A stretch of DNA of 64,000 nt from Zelopaecilomyces penicillatus. Its lineage: Eukaryota; Ascomycota; Sordariomycetes; Hypocreales; Pseudodiploosporaceae. Shown here piece by piece: positions 23,640 through 35,300 of the stretch (the first letter of the stretch is position 1; the number at the start of each line of letters is the position of its first letter). The DNA lies in NCBI GenBank assembly GCA_005765155.1, contig VCCP01000003.1:5890001-5954000 (forward strand), written 5' to 3'. Under the pieces are notes generated by a model that saw only the letters and a list, made by a program, of their open reading frames with translations, was not told the DNA's origin and made no database searches. The translations under genes and the position numbers were made by a program.

Positions 23640-25012
23640 TATAATAGTGTACCTGCTTCCGCGGACATGTTAACCATAGCACCTTTGAACAAACTGACCC
23701 TTCTCATTTGCTATAGGAAGCACCATCGTATGAGAGCGGAACGAGTTGACCTTCAAATCAAGAGGCAGCTGGCTCAGAGCCTCCTCGGCGCTGCGTACGT
23801 GAGGTCTGTTACCAGATCCTGATTGTTGGAGAAATTGACCTTTTTGTAGGCAAAAACCTTGGACCCGGGAAAAATGAAATGCTGGAATTGGGTAACCGGC
23901 ACGGGCATCAACGCCTGATGCATAGCAGGTCTTGCAGCATCAAACATATCAGACCAAACTCTGGATAAATCCGCTTTGCTAAACTTGCCCCAGATAGCTA
24001 CATCACACATGGCCCATGGAAATGGGGTTGATCTATCCTCGGATTGAGATGTGCCAACTCTTCTCGTCACTAAGCCACTTTTTGATTAACTGCAATCCGG
24101 AAAATGTTGGTGAGAGTAATTTCCATCAGAGAGGGTTTGATGGTTTTTAAAGAGATACTCAGGTCCAGGTCGAAATGTAGACGCTGTGTTGCAACTATCT
24201 TATGGATCCTTGACGGCAGAAATATCGACGTCGTAATGTGACAAGATTCTCATGTGGTCACATGTATGAAATATATGTTACCTTCGCTATCCACAATCTT
24301 AACGCCGGTAGTTTCAGGCGGGTCACCCCCTTAAAAGCTTCGATGAGATACGAATAATCAACTGGCCGGACTCCGTCGCCTCGGCAATGTCCGGTTTCGC
24401 TGGCTCGAACCTCACAGAATATTACACGCGATCATCAATATAGCCCCGAGTGCATATAGGTTGTAGACAACACTTGGTGGCGATGGGTTGAATATGCTGC
24501 AGCAAGAAATTAGCCATGACTGTTCGGTTGATAGACATCACACCGCTCTTATCCTAGACCTCTTTAGGATCAACCCAAACCCAGTCAAACTGCGCAGGGC
24601 GTGGAAGCTTGTGATTGTTCCTTTGCACCCTTGACATAGATCCCCATAAAAGGACCTTGCAACACCGTCTTGGCGGGACAGCTAGGGGGCATGCCTTTAA
24701 TTTCGGGGTATGACTGCGTAACGGCGCTGTCCAAGTCTACCAGCAGCTGCTGCAAGCTGAATGCAATGGACCCCATATTGTTGAGTTGGTCCAGTAGTGC
24801 TTTCTTCTCCTTTGGGTGGCTATCAAAGTATGGTGTTTTCAACTTGGCATCGAGATGGGCAGGGCAGAGATCGACTCGCGTAGAAAAGTACCAAGGCTCT
24901 CCGGACGGTTGTTTATAAATAACTCAATTTACTAGGACGCCGTCTTCCTCCAAGCTCAACAATAGTGAGCTGCGAGAAGAAGAGGTTGAACCCCACGTTT
25001 GCCGCATTGTGC
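23640..25012 (-). pseudogene. decayed minus-strand gene, unknown family
   Basis: Several stretches on the minus strand read as good protein but in different frames: GLHNAANVGFNLFFSQLTIV (about 25012-24950), EPWYFSTRVDLCPAHLDAKL and KALLDQLNNMGSIAFSLQQL (24900-24640), RPAQFDWVWVDPKEV (about 24597-24550), SRVWSDMFDAARPAMHQALM (about 23950) and LDLKVNSFRSHTMVLPIANE (about 23740). Stops and frame changes separate them. Order and strand suit one original gene lying upstream of copy B. I do not recognise the family; introns explain some but probably not all of the breaks. Confidence 0.4.
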
Positions 25013-25355
25013 AAACCTACTCTCTGAATCCTCCAACGATGGTGCGCAAGAGCGGGCAGATTGTCCATTGGTGAAATGGGCTTCTTGCTTCAGTTTCATG
25101 GCGACCTGAATGCAAGGCATGTGTGGTCAATCCGTGTGGTGCAGGTCGTAAAGATTTGGCCGAAAGAAGCGCTCGATACCACACTGGCTGCGAGCTGTGG
25201 TATGTGATTGTGTCTTGATTTGCTCGGATCAAAAGCCCCGTTTGGCGCACCTATGTCCCGTGACGTCTTTCTGTCTTTCTGCCTTGGGATGTAGAAGAAA
25301 AAATACAGCCGGGAACACCCCAAGAGAGATCAATTAATAAAGTTGCCCGAGTTTT

Positions 25356-25435
25356 AGAAATCCCTGTAGATATCCAGAAATCTCTAGTAATATCTATAGA
25401 TCTCTAGCAATACCCAGAAATCTCTAAGAATATCA
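25356..25435. repeat. 10-bp-period array, copy 2 (eight exact units)
   Basis: Eight consecutive units of exactly ten bases. Examples are AGAAATCTCT (twice), AGTAATATCT, AGCAATACCC and AAGAATATCA. The consensus is close to the palindrome AGAAATTTCT. This is the clearest member of the seven arrays in the window. Confidence 0.85.
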
Positions 25436-25981
25436 GTCAAGTTACTGCCTATCTTAGAGGGTACCTATCCAGTAGAGTCGGAGTTGCAGAAAGTTCCACC
25501 GAAGAATGATCGTCACAGTCACAGCATCTAAATGGGAATCTAGCGACGTGAAGCTCGTGTGGATGGGTAAGCAGTTTCAACGTACAAGACCCATGCATGT
25601 ATATTACTAGGTAGGATACATAAAATCCTCTACCGCAGGTCTTCCGCTTTCTATACCACATCATCGTAGTTTTTGACCATGTTTTTAAAAAGAAAAAATG
25701 GGCCTGAGAGACATTTCGTTGACGGCGAAATGGGGACTGACTGATTTACATATGGATGGGTGCCACGAGTGTTAAGCCTCTTTTCGGATCTGTTACCCTT
25801 TTTCCCCGCAATAGCTTCAGCCTCTGACAGAGCCAGTTCGTATTCAAGTCTCTCAAACTAAAGTTATCCACAATTTCCTAATTTTGAATCGCATCTCAAA
25901 CCAGCCGCAATAACTGTGGCATTGGGGAAGGGGTTAGGGTTAGTGATGTGGCTGCTCATCTTCGACTCAGCTTGGAAAGAC

Positions 25982-25987
25982 TATATA
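25982..25987 (+). promoter_or_regulatory. TATA box of 5S rRNA copy 2
   Basis: TATATA placed 30 nt ahead of the 5S start, the same spacing as for copy 1. Confidence 0.7.
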
Positions 25988-26011
25988 ACATGAATTACTG
26001 TCATTTTTGTC

Positions 26012-26130
26012 ACATACGACCATAGGTAATGGAGAATTCGGGATCCCGTCCGCTCTCCCATAGACAAACCATTAACCGGCAGATTAGTAGTTGGGTCGGT
26101 GACGACCAGTGAACACCGGCTGTTGTATGT
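26012..26130 (+). rRNA. 5S ribosomal RNA, copy 2
   Basis: A 119-nt 5S gene starting ACATACGACCATAGG, with GGGATCCCGTCCGCTCTCCC and AGATTAGTAGTTGGGTCGG. It keeps the canonical GTTGTATGT 3' end that pairs with the 5' end, so it is the more standard of the two copies. Helix II is GTAATGG with CCATTAA, an A-T pair where copy 1 has G-C. The shared TATA spacing suggests it is transcribed. Confidence 0.93.
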
Positions 26131-27119
26131 ATTTTTGCTGTATTTTGATTCTGCTAGTATTATTGCTTGATGCTTTGCGTGCGTGCATGAGCATCATATG
26201 AGACACCGGCTGCAGATCTTTTGGTTTTGACATTTTTCAATTAGGGACTTGGAGCTTTTGTGTTTTGCTCCCATAATTTACTGTAATATCTCCTCGTCAG
26301 TATGCTGAATGGCATAATTAGACGTCTTTACGCAATAGATTGCTTTGATTATGGAAATGTATTGAATTAATCCTCTACGAAGCAAGCTGGAGCAGCTAGT
26401 TCCTTTGGAATCTGCCGCTAATTAATAATACTACTCCGTCAACACTATCATGCTGGTTGTGCCAGAATTATCCTCCAGCACAGACAAATGCCCCATGGCT
26501 TCTGTGCTGTTTCGAGGTTTGAGTCTTCCAAATTGGGAGATGACAATGGGTTGACTGACGGCTTTGTTCAGGTGTCGGCTTCACAGTCAACGGCGTCCTC
26601 TACTCTAAGAGAGATTGAAGAGCTTGCCAATCATTTGATTAAATACTATGATTAATAAAGAGTATATAGAGATTTACTATTTTGAATGCTAATTAGAGGG
26701 AATCTCATTAATATTTTAGGAAATACTGTTATTGGTACAGCTGCATATGACTTGCGGCAGTAGCGGCAGTGTTTCCCCTCGCCCTAGTTGGAACCGTTTG
26801 TCCAGTGTTGGCATGATGGATCCCTGTCTGAGACAAACACCACCTAATCATTTCGCGCGTACCAGGCAGGCATAATGTGTGCGCTTTTGAAGAGCGGTGA
26901 GACCCGCCCGCCTCGGCAGATGGTTGAATGACTTTTGTCGTACTGACCTCCAACTGCAATAAAACGCATGCATAGCCTTTATTAACGTGTCTTGATACCC
27001 TGAGAGTCTGTTCCAGTCAGGACGAGTGAGTATCACAGCTCGCATATCACAGCGCAGGACCCAAACCCCGCACTGATCTGATCGTTGGGTGTACTCTGCC
27101 ACCTTGGCCACGGTAGGAC
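26131..27119. other. intergenic, no gene seen
   Basis: A 1-kb AT-rich gap before the methyltransferase gene, likely with its promoter. No supported frame. Confidence 0.5.
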
Positions 27120-28412
27120 ATGTCGCAACTCACGAAAGACAACAACGGCGGAGATTCCACGTTCAGCAATGCTCTTCACGGCAGCTCAGTGGCGTCCAAA
27201 GGCGGCATCTTGGCTCTATCTGGCAAACATGCCGAATTGAACAAGGCTGCAGTGGACAAGTACTTTAGTCATTGGGGGGGCCATGTTGATCAGGATGAGT
27301 TACTCCAAGCAAGAGAGGTTCGTGTGTTGCAGAACTACTCACTGAAGTTTACCTGGAGGGGGAATTTATGCTGACATTTGACCACTCAGGCTCGGAGAGA
27401 GTCATACATTGACGTGGCTAGCAGGTGAGGTTCCCGAAGCAGCTTGTTCGGCATTTGCTGCATCAAAGACATCAAAAAGAAAGCTCACTAATAAACATGC
27501 CTGTGTTGCAGCTACTACAATATCGTCACTGATATGTTTGAGCACTTTTTCTTCGGCAGATCATTTCACTTCTTCCGCATCCTTCCTAATCAGCCTCTAA
27601 GTGATGCAAGCCGACAGCATGAACACTATCTAGCCAGCAAGTTGAACCTTCAGCCACATCAAAAAGTCCTTGATGTTGGCTGTGGCGTAGGAGGGCCGGC
27701 CCGTGAGATTGCCAGGCACACTGGCGTCAATGTCGTTGGACTCAACTTCAACGAATACCAGATCCAACGAGCAGCTCGATACACTGTCGAGGAGGGCCTT
27801 GAGAGCCAGGTGTCGTTCGTCAAGGGAGACTTTATGAAGATGGACTTTAAACCCAACTCATTTGATGGCGCATATTCGATTGAGGCTACATCGTATGCTC
27901 CAAGTCTCAAGGGCGTGTATTCGGAAATATTCAAGGCTCTCAAGCCAGGAGGCATCCTGGCAGTCTACGAACTAATCATGACGGACGAATACAATGATGG
28001 TGACCCAGATCACCGACGTCTCCGCAGCGGTCTAGAACAGGGAATGGGAGTCCCAGCCGTGGCCAAAATATCGGACGCAATCGCGGCGCTAAAGGCAGCC
28101 GGTTTCGAGCTGAGGGAGGCAGAGGACTTGTCTCGCCGTCCCAATGAGGTCCCATGGCACTACCCGTTTTCTGGTTCCTGGACGTACCTGAATTCAATCT
28201 GGGACGCTCGTCGCATTATCTGGATGGCCCTTCTGCATTTAAGAATCGCCAGCGCTGTCATGATATTGGGCGAGTGGGTCGGCGTCTTCCCACCCGGCAC
28301 TACAAAAATGAAGGCAAATCTGACAGGGTTTGCGGATCATGCCGTAAGGGCTAGCAAGGCCAATCTCTTCACTCCGATCTTTATACTGGTAGGACAGAAA
28401 CCGCTGTTGTAG
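27120..28412 (+). CDS. sterol 24-C-methyltransferase (Erg6) paralogue
   Basis: Three exons (27120-27317, 27390-27424, 27512-28412) encode 377 residues, the usual Erg6 length. Intron 1 uses a GTTCGT donor. The SAM-binding motif DVGCGVGGPAREIA near residue 128 is intact, as are FVKGDFMKMDF and VYSEIFKALKPGG. The family-specific motif near residue 85, normally YExGWGxSFHF, reads FEHFFFGRSFHF, and the later IEATCHAP block reads IEATSYAP. Canonical Erg6 adds a methyl group to C-24 of zymosterol in the ER or lipid droplets. These changes in sterol-contact segments suggest a different substrate or weak activity. It lies 970 bp upstream of the PKS on the same strand, so it may serve that pathway; this is inference. 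Confidence 0.9.
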
Positions 28413-28657
28413 AAATGAGCGACGGTCGAGCATTATCTTGGCGAATAGACATGCCAGGTCATGCCAGGTCATGCCAGGCACTGTGGTGCTGTGAGTCCAG
28501 TTCTCGGGGGCATGACTATAGAGTTGGGGGTAAGTGAGGCCTAGATCAACGATCATCATAAGTGTAGTAGGTTCAACGACTTGAGTCTTGGGATGGGGGG
28601 GGGGCTCAACTGGGTGAGATTAAAACATAGCCAGGACCACCCTATAGCAATTCATCA

Positions 28658-28702
28658 AGATATCTTTAGATGTCTTTAGATATATCCAGCAATCTCTAGA
28701 AA
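28658..28702. repeat. 10-bp-period array, copy 3
   Basis: Units AGATATCTTT, AGATGTCTTT, AGATATATCC, AGCAATCTCT and a partial AGAAA, each ten bases long, between the methyltransferase and PKS genes. Confidence 0.75.
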
Positions 28703-29294
28703 GGGGCTTAATAAAAATAGAATAAAAGATTCACAAACGTCGGCGGTGTGTATTTTCACCCTGTTTGGCACCCATACTTAATAACTTGCCTGCGCTGTCT
28801 CCGGTGCAAATCAAACCGTGTGAATTAGCACAGCTATCCCCACACAACGTGCCCCACCTTGTTTTGTTTCCTTTCTTTTTTTTTGTTTGAAAAGAACGCT
28901 ATTAATTATTACCAAGGCCACAGCATGTACGACCAGGAAGGCAATACCACCCTGTCTCCCAAAACAAATGCCGATGCCCATGTTCCTGCGGCCGCAGGAT
29001 GATCCAGACGCTGTGTTTCCACTACCGTGGCATGCTACAACTAATCATACCTAGTACACCGCCCTACGCACACCAAGCGGCGTGAACAACGCCATGTGCT
29101 GGTGCACTGAATTGCACTAATGTGTGATCATCCCGTCTGTATCCTTGTTAGGCCGTCAATACAGACTGGGATAATGATAAGGAGCGCATGGTCCCCAGTT
29201 GTTGACACGTATAGTGGGAGCGGGGATGCTGTGTTACCTGAGACGGCACAAGGCAAAGGGGGTGGGTGACAACTGACATGGAAATGGACCGTTG

Positions 29295-29302
29295 TTTATA
29301 TA
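29295..29302 (+). promoter_or_regulatory. putative TATA box of PKS gene
   Basis: TTTATATA lies about 80 nt ahead of the PKS start codon, a plausible distance for a fungal pol II promoter with a short leader. Confidence 0.4.
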
Positions 29303-29382
29303 CCTTCGTCCTGCACTCAAGCTCTCATACTACCCGGCAAAATACGACACATTATTAATAGACCTTTCTACCAAGATCCCAA

Positions 29383-32300
29383 ATGCATAGCGAGAGAGAG
29401 CCATTCCGGCCCATTGCCATTATTGGCATGGGCATGAGGCTTCCTGGAAATGTCGCCACTGCCGAGGACTTTTGGGATTTTCTTATCAATAAAAAGGATG
29501 GTAGGTGTCGCGTACCAAAAACCCGTTATAACGCAGATGGATTCATGGGACAGAACTCAAAAAAGGAAACAATTGCTACCGAGTATGGGTATTTCCTTCA
29601 GGATGTGAACCTCAAGGCCTTTGATACCTCTTTCTTTAAGGGAAATCGTGTCGAGACACCTATGATGGACCCCCAGCAGCGTCTACTGCTCGAGGTCGTT
29701 TGGGAATGCATGGAGAATGCCGGTCAAGCAAATCTTGCGGGTACCAATACCGGGGTGTATGTTGGATCCTATGGGGAGGATTGGAACCAGCTTGTTCACC
29801 AGGATACACAAGGCTCAAACGTCTACCGAGTCCTGAACTCGTCAGATTTTATCTTATCCAACAGAATCTCAAAAGAGTTCGATCTCCAAGGCCCCAGGTA
29901 GGTTTGCCTGCGTGCGTGGAGCACTTTCTAAGCCCATTATACTGGATATTGTCTGCTAATCACTTCTTAAACTCCAACTAGTATGACAATTCGCACCGCT
30001 TGCTCTGCGGCAGTAACAGGCCTGCACTTGGCCTGTCAAGCTCTTCACAATGAAGACTGCACCACAGCGATTGTGGCCGGCTCTAATCTTATTTTGAGTC
30101 CATCCATGACACAGGATATGTCTGCGCAGGGTGTTCTGTCATCGAATGGCATCTGCAAAACATTCGATGCGGCCGCCGACGGCTATGGCCGTGCTGAGGG
30201 AGTTAATGCAATCATGGTCAAACTTCTGGATGATGCTTTACGGGACGGGGACCCTATACGAGCTGTAATCCGATCTACTGCAGTCAATTCGGATGGAAGA
30301 ACATCCCAAGTCGGTGCGCCAAGCGCAGAAAGTCAGCAGAACTTGATTCGACATGCCTACAAGATGGCAGGAATTCAAGACTTCTCCGAAACTGCCTTTG
30401 TGGAGTGTCACGGTACTGGAACGCTGGTTGGCGACCCGGTCGAGGTTGCTGCCATAGGCGGCGTATTCGGTTGTGCTGAGACGTACATTGGATCTGTAAG
30501 CTGCCTCGCTCTGTTTATCCATGTTATTATTCTGACTCACTCTCTTAGGTCAAATCCAATGTCGGTCATACTGAAGGCGCGTCTGGAATCACAGGAATCA
30601 TTAAAGCGGTGTTGGCATTGGAACACGAAATCATCCCTCCCAACATGAACCTTTCCACGCTAAATCCTAAGAGTAAGCCCATAGCCTACGATGCTCATTT
30701 GGCGCCAATTTGACTTGTGATATCTTCTGAAACCAATCTAACGAGAGTTCAACAGTTCCCTTCGACAAATACAAACTCAAGGTTCCGACTGAACCTACGC
30801 CTTGGCCAAAAGACCGGCGTGCTCGGGCTAGTGTGAACTGTTTTGGCATCGGTGGTGCAAACGCACATGTGAGTAAACAACTTGAGTAGATATGCTAGTC
30901 GCGCTGAAGGAATTCAACTAAATAAACATAGGTCATACTTGATTCTGCCGCTTCTTTTGCGGACCATTCCCGGAAGCCACCAGCCGGAGCTCAAGTGGTT
31001 GCAAACGGGAACTCATCCAACGGTGTTCCCGCTGTTGATGGCGACTCCGCCGTCCAAGTCAATGGAAATTCCACAACCAATGACACAGATCAGCCGCTGC
31101 TTCTCCCCATTTCTGCGACCAGTGAAAAGTCCCTGAAAAAACGTGTAGCAGACCTGCAAGAATATTTTAAATCAAAACAACCCTGCATTGAAGCGTTCGC
31201 AAATACCCTGGGCTCCCATAGAGTCCACATGTCCCATCGAACGTTCTCTGTTATCGGCAATGCGGGATCGTCACTGGAATTCGAACCCTCCAAGAAAATA
31301 TCTCCATCCTTGCCTGAAGTAATCTTTGTGTTTACTGGCCAAGGTGCCCAGTGGGTCGGTATGGGGCGGGATTTATGCCGCTGGATGCCATCCTTTCGTC
31401 GGGATATTCAGCAGATGGATACATTCCTGCAAAACCTCGATGAGCCTGCATCGTGGAGTATTGAAGGTATGTTGGGTTGACTCGTTTCCCCACGAATAGC
31501 ACTAATGGCCATAATCGACGCACAGAGTTGCTGTGTTGCCAGTCGGACGATGAAGAACGCACGTCTGAAGCGACATTCTCACAGCCGCTATCAACCGCCA
31601 TACAGCTTGCCCTTGCCAATGCTCTTATAAGGTGCGGTATCAAGCCTAGTGCTGTTATTGGACACTCTAGCGGAGAAATTGCAGCGGCTTATGTCGCTGG
31701 CGCGTTGACAATGAGAGAAGCCATCATCTGCAGCTATCTACGAGGATTGGCAGTCAAGCGCCACGCGTCTTGCGATGGGAGAATGGCAGCAGTTGGCCTA
31801 GGCCATAAAGATGTCTTGCGATTCTTGATTGACGGAGTCCAGGTCGCGTGCGAGAATAGCCCAAAGAGTGTCACACTCGCTGGCACAGCTGACGCCCTCG
31901 ATGAAGTCTTGAATGCCATCAAGCTAGAAGATGCCGATATATTTACGCGTCACTTACGCATTGAGGTGGCATATCATTCTTGTAAGATAAACGTCCATTT
32001 ACTTGATCACACTGGTCATCAATATAGTGCTCCAGTCAATTATTAACTTTTATTGTTTTTATCTCCCTAGATCAAATGAGCAAAGTTGGCCCCGAATACG
32101 AAGCTATGTTGGCAACGCATCTGTCTGCCAAAACAACAGAACTTCCCTTCTACTCAACCGTTTTTGGCCATTTGATCACCTCTGAAAGCTCTGATACTAT
32201 GTTAGATCCTGCCTATTGGAGAAAAAATCTAGAATCCCCGGTGTTATTCGATAGTACTATGCAGCAATTGCTGATTGACCATAGAAGCGAAGCTATATTG

Positions 32301-35300
32301 CTAGAAATTGGGCCCCATTCTGCCCTACGAGGCCCCATTCAACAGATTCTCCGGGCAAATGCCAGCACTTCCCCGATGTACATCCCTACGCTGTCCAAGG
32401 ATAAAAATTCTATGGAATCAATATTATGGACTATCGGTCGAATGCACTCCCAAGGTTTTGCGGTTGACTTCTCCTTCGTCAACCCAAATAGTTCCATCTT
32501 GGTTGATTTGCCTTTGTACCCTTGGGACCATAGCGTAGAGCTATGGAAAGAAAGTCGCATATCGCACGCCTGGAGGTCAAGAGAGCACCCACATCATGAA
32601 CTTCTAGGATCTAGCTGCCCTATGGCTGGTGGGCTAACCCGTGCCTGGGGAAACATTATTTGTGGCCTTGATGTGGTATGGCTGAAAGATCATATGGTCG
32701 GGACTGATGTCATTTTACCATGTACTGGGTATATTGCCATGATCGGTGAGGCTATCCGGCAAACAACAGGCTCAGAAGCATACACTCTGCGCGACCTGGT
32801 AGTGAAATCCGCATTGATTATCCATGAATCTGAAACGACTGAACTTTCAACTACCATGAAACCTTTACGACTTACAAACTTTACTGACTCCTCTTGGTAC
32901 GAATTCTCTATATGTTCGTTTAATGGAACCTCTTGGACTCAGCATTGTATTGCTCAAGGAAAGGCGACCGAAGAAGTTATAACCACATCTATATCGGCCG
33001 ATTTTGTCACGACGCCGCTACCTCGTAAGGTCCCGGATAGGTATCTATACGAGCAGATGGATCGAATGGGCTTGAGATTCGGGCCATGCTTTCGTCTTTT
33101 GAAAGATATATCGGCTGACACACAAAACTATGCTGCTAGAGCTAGTATCTCTGAAACTGAGAGAAATCATGATGCCAAATACACAATCCACCCGTGCGAT
33201 CTTGATGCATGCCTGCAACTCTCAGCAGTAGCCAGCAGCAAGGGTGTTTTCCGCCATCTGGGTTCACTCAAAGTTCCCTCTGGAATATCTCACATAGATG
33301 TGTCCACCCCTGGCGGCCTTGGATTGGTGGTCGAGGCTATACAGAACAACGAGGATGTTATCAGAGGACAGCTGAATGTCACGGCGACGACGAATGAGGG
33401 AAATCGTGCCATTTGCTTCAAAGATGTTAAATTCATACCCCTCGATACCGGAGATAACTCTCAGTCCCTGGAACTCTCCGCTGCGGCTGTGGGTCGCCAG
33501 GAATGGCGTTTGGACATCGACTTCTGTAAAGTGCAAGACCTGCTTCATACTGGGGCTAGCATCACGAATGTAAAATTTGGCCTGGAGAAAGTCACCGCTC
33601 TATGTATCCTTCGCTTTATAGACGAGATGGAAGTCATGGGCGTCTCACCACCGCAGGGGCATTTGCCGAAGTATGTGGCCTGGTTGCAAAGGCAGAAAGA
33701 AAGCATGCTTAAAGGCGAGTATCTTGCGGTTCCTGAAGCCCTAGAATGGGCCTTGGGTGACATGGAATCTCGACAAGCTCTGCTTCAAATTGAAAGCGAC
33801 AAATTACACTCTATTGGACATTACGCAGCTTCGGGTGTAGCCAATATGATTTGTGTCATAGTACAGCCTGGCAACATCAAGGCAGTATTTTCAGAGGAAA
33901 TCCACCCTCTTCAACTCTTCCTAGAGCAAGACGGGTTAGTTGAATTTTACAATTACTACAGTCAACTTTTGGATGGTCGGCAATTCTTTAGCCTCTCTGC
34001 CCACGCACGCCCTAATCTCAAGATTCTCGAAATCGGAGGCGGCACTGCGGGGACAACCGAGGTAGTCCTAAACTACCTGGTCTCCAGTCAGGGAACTCGA
34101 ATGTATTCTAAATACACATTCACTGATATTTCATCTGGATTCTTTGCGAATGCGCAGAAGCGGTTAAAGAATTGGGAGGGCGTTGAGTACAAGACTCTGG
34201 ATATCACACAGAACCCCAGTGAACAAGGCTTTACACTGGGTGAGTACGACATTGTTGTGGCCTCCAACGTAAGTGTTTTATATAGCCCGTCTATCACTCA
34301 ATTCTTTTTGGCACTAACGCGGGTTCTTTAAGGTTCTTCACGCAACTCCCTCCCTCCACGAAACGTTGAAGAATGTGCGTTTCCTGCTACGACCCGGCGG
34401 CCGGTTATATCTGCAAGAGCTGGTAACTCGTGAGTCAATTACTCAATGATTGTTATTCAATTCGATGTATTGCTAACTGAATCATTTAACTCAAAATAGC
34501 TACTAGTTTGCGACTTGTCAATTTCATTACGGTACGTTGTTACTCTTGCCCTGTCATTTCTCACCGCACCCCATTGGCTAACTGGATGTGTGCGTAGGGC
34601 CTGTTATCTGGATGGTGGGTGGGTGAGAACGATGGCCGTGCCGAAGAAGCTATTGTCTCCGTTGAGAGGTGGGATCAAGAGCTCCTAGCTGCAGGCTTCT
34701 GTGGTGTTGAGTCTGCTGTGCTAGACGATAATTGTCATCTCAGCAGCATCGCGCACATGACGTCGGTGAATCCCCCGACGCCCATCAATTCCGCGAAAAA
34801 CGTCGTGTTTCTATATGATAATGAGAAGACCAGCTTCTCACGCCAGCTGGCTGCCAAGCTTGAAGAGGGTGAAACAACGGTTCATTGGCGCACAATTCAT
34901 GATCGAGAGTACATTGAATGCCAAGAAGTCATTTCGACCTTGGATTTGGAAGGACCCTTCTTCAACGACATATCAGAGGAAAGCTTCACCAGTTTCATGG
35001 CTTATATGTCTCAGTTGAAGGGAGGGATCTTGTGGCTCAGTCGAGCCGCCCAGGTTCAGAGTACTGATCCCGCTTATGGTCTAGTAATTGGCATTGCACG
35101 CACCTTGAGGTTAGAGATGTCTATGGACTTTTGGACGGTTGAGTTGCAGAACTTGGATGACACCACAGTGACTGCTGCGGCTTCAATCGCTGCCAAATTC
35201 TTTAATCGCAGCAGGGAGGCAGCACGCACAGTAGATTGCGAGTTCTCTGTTCACAATGGCGGTATTCATATCGGGCGTTATGACTGGTCGCCAATATCAG

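Larger units (their letters stand above)
25013..26011. other. intergenic with decamer array
   Basis: Contains the best decamer array (25356-25435) and a short GGGTTAGGGTTAG at about 25930 that is too short to mean anything. No coding gene is seen. Confidence 0.5.
28413..29382. other. PKS upstream region
   Basis: Holds three tandem copies of CATGCCAGGT near 28450, a 10-G run at 28595, the decamer array at 28658 and the PKS promoter. No gene is seen. Confidence 0.5.

Noticed and set aside
25930..25943. GGGTTAGGGTTAG, telomere-like repeat
   Set aside because: Only two units, embedded in ordinary sequence; chance or an isolated relic cannot be told apart.
28450..28480. Three CATGCCAGGT tandem units, first thought to be an eighth decamer array
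   Set aside because: Same period but unrelated sequence and no degeneracy; treated as a simple tandem repeat.
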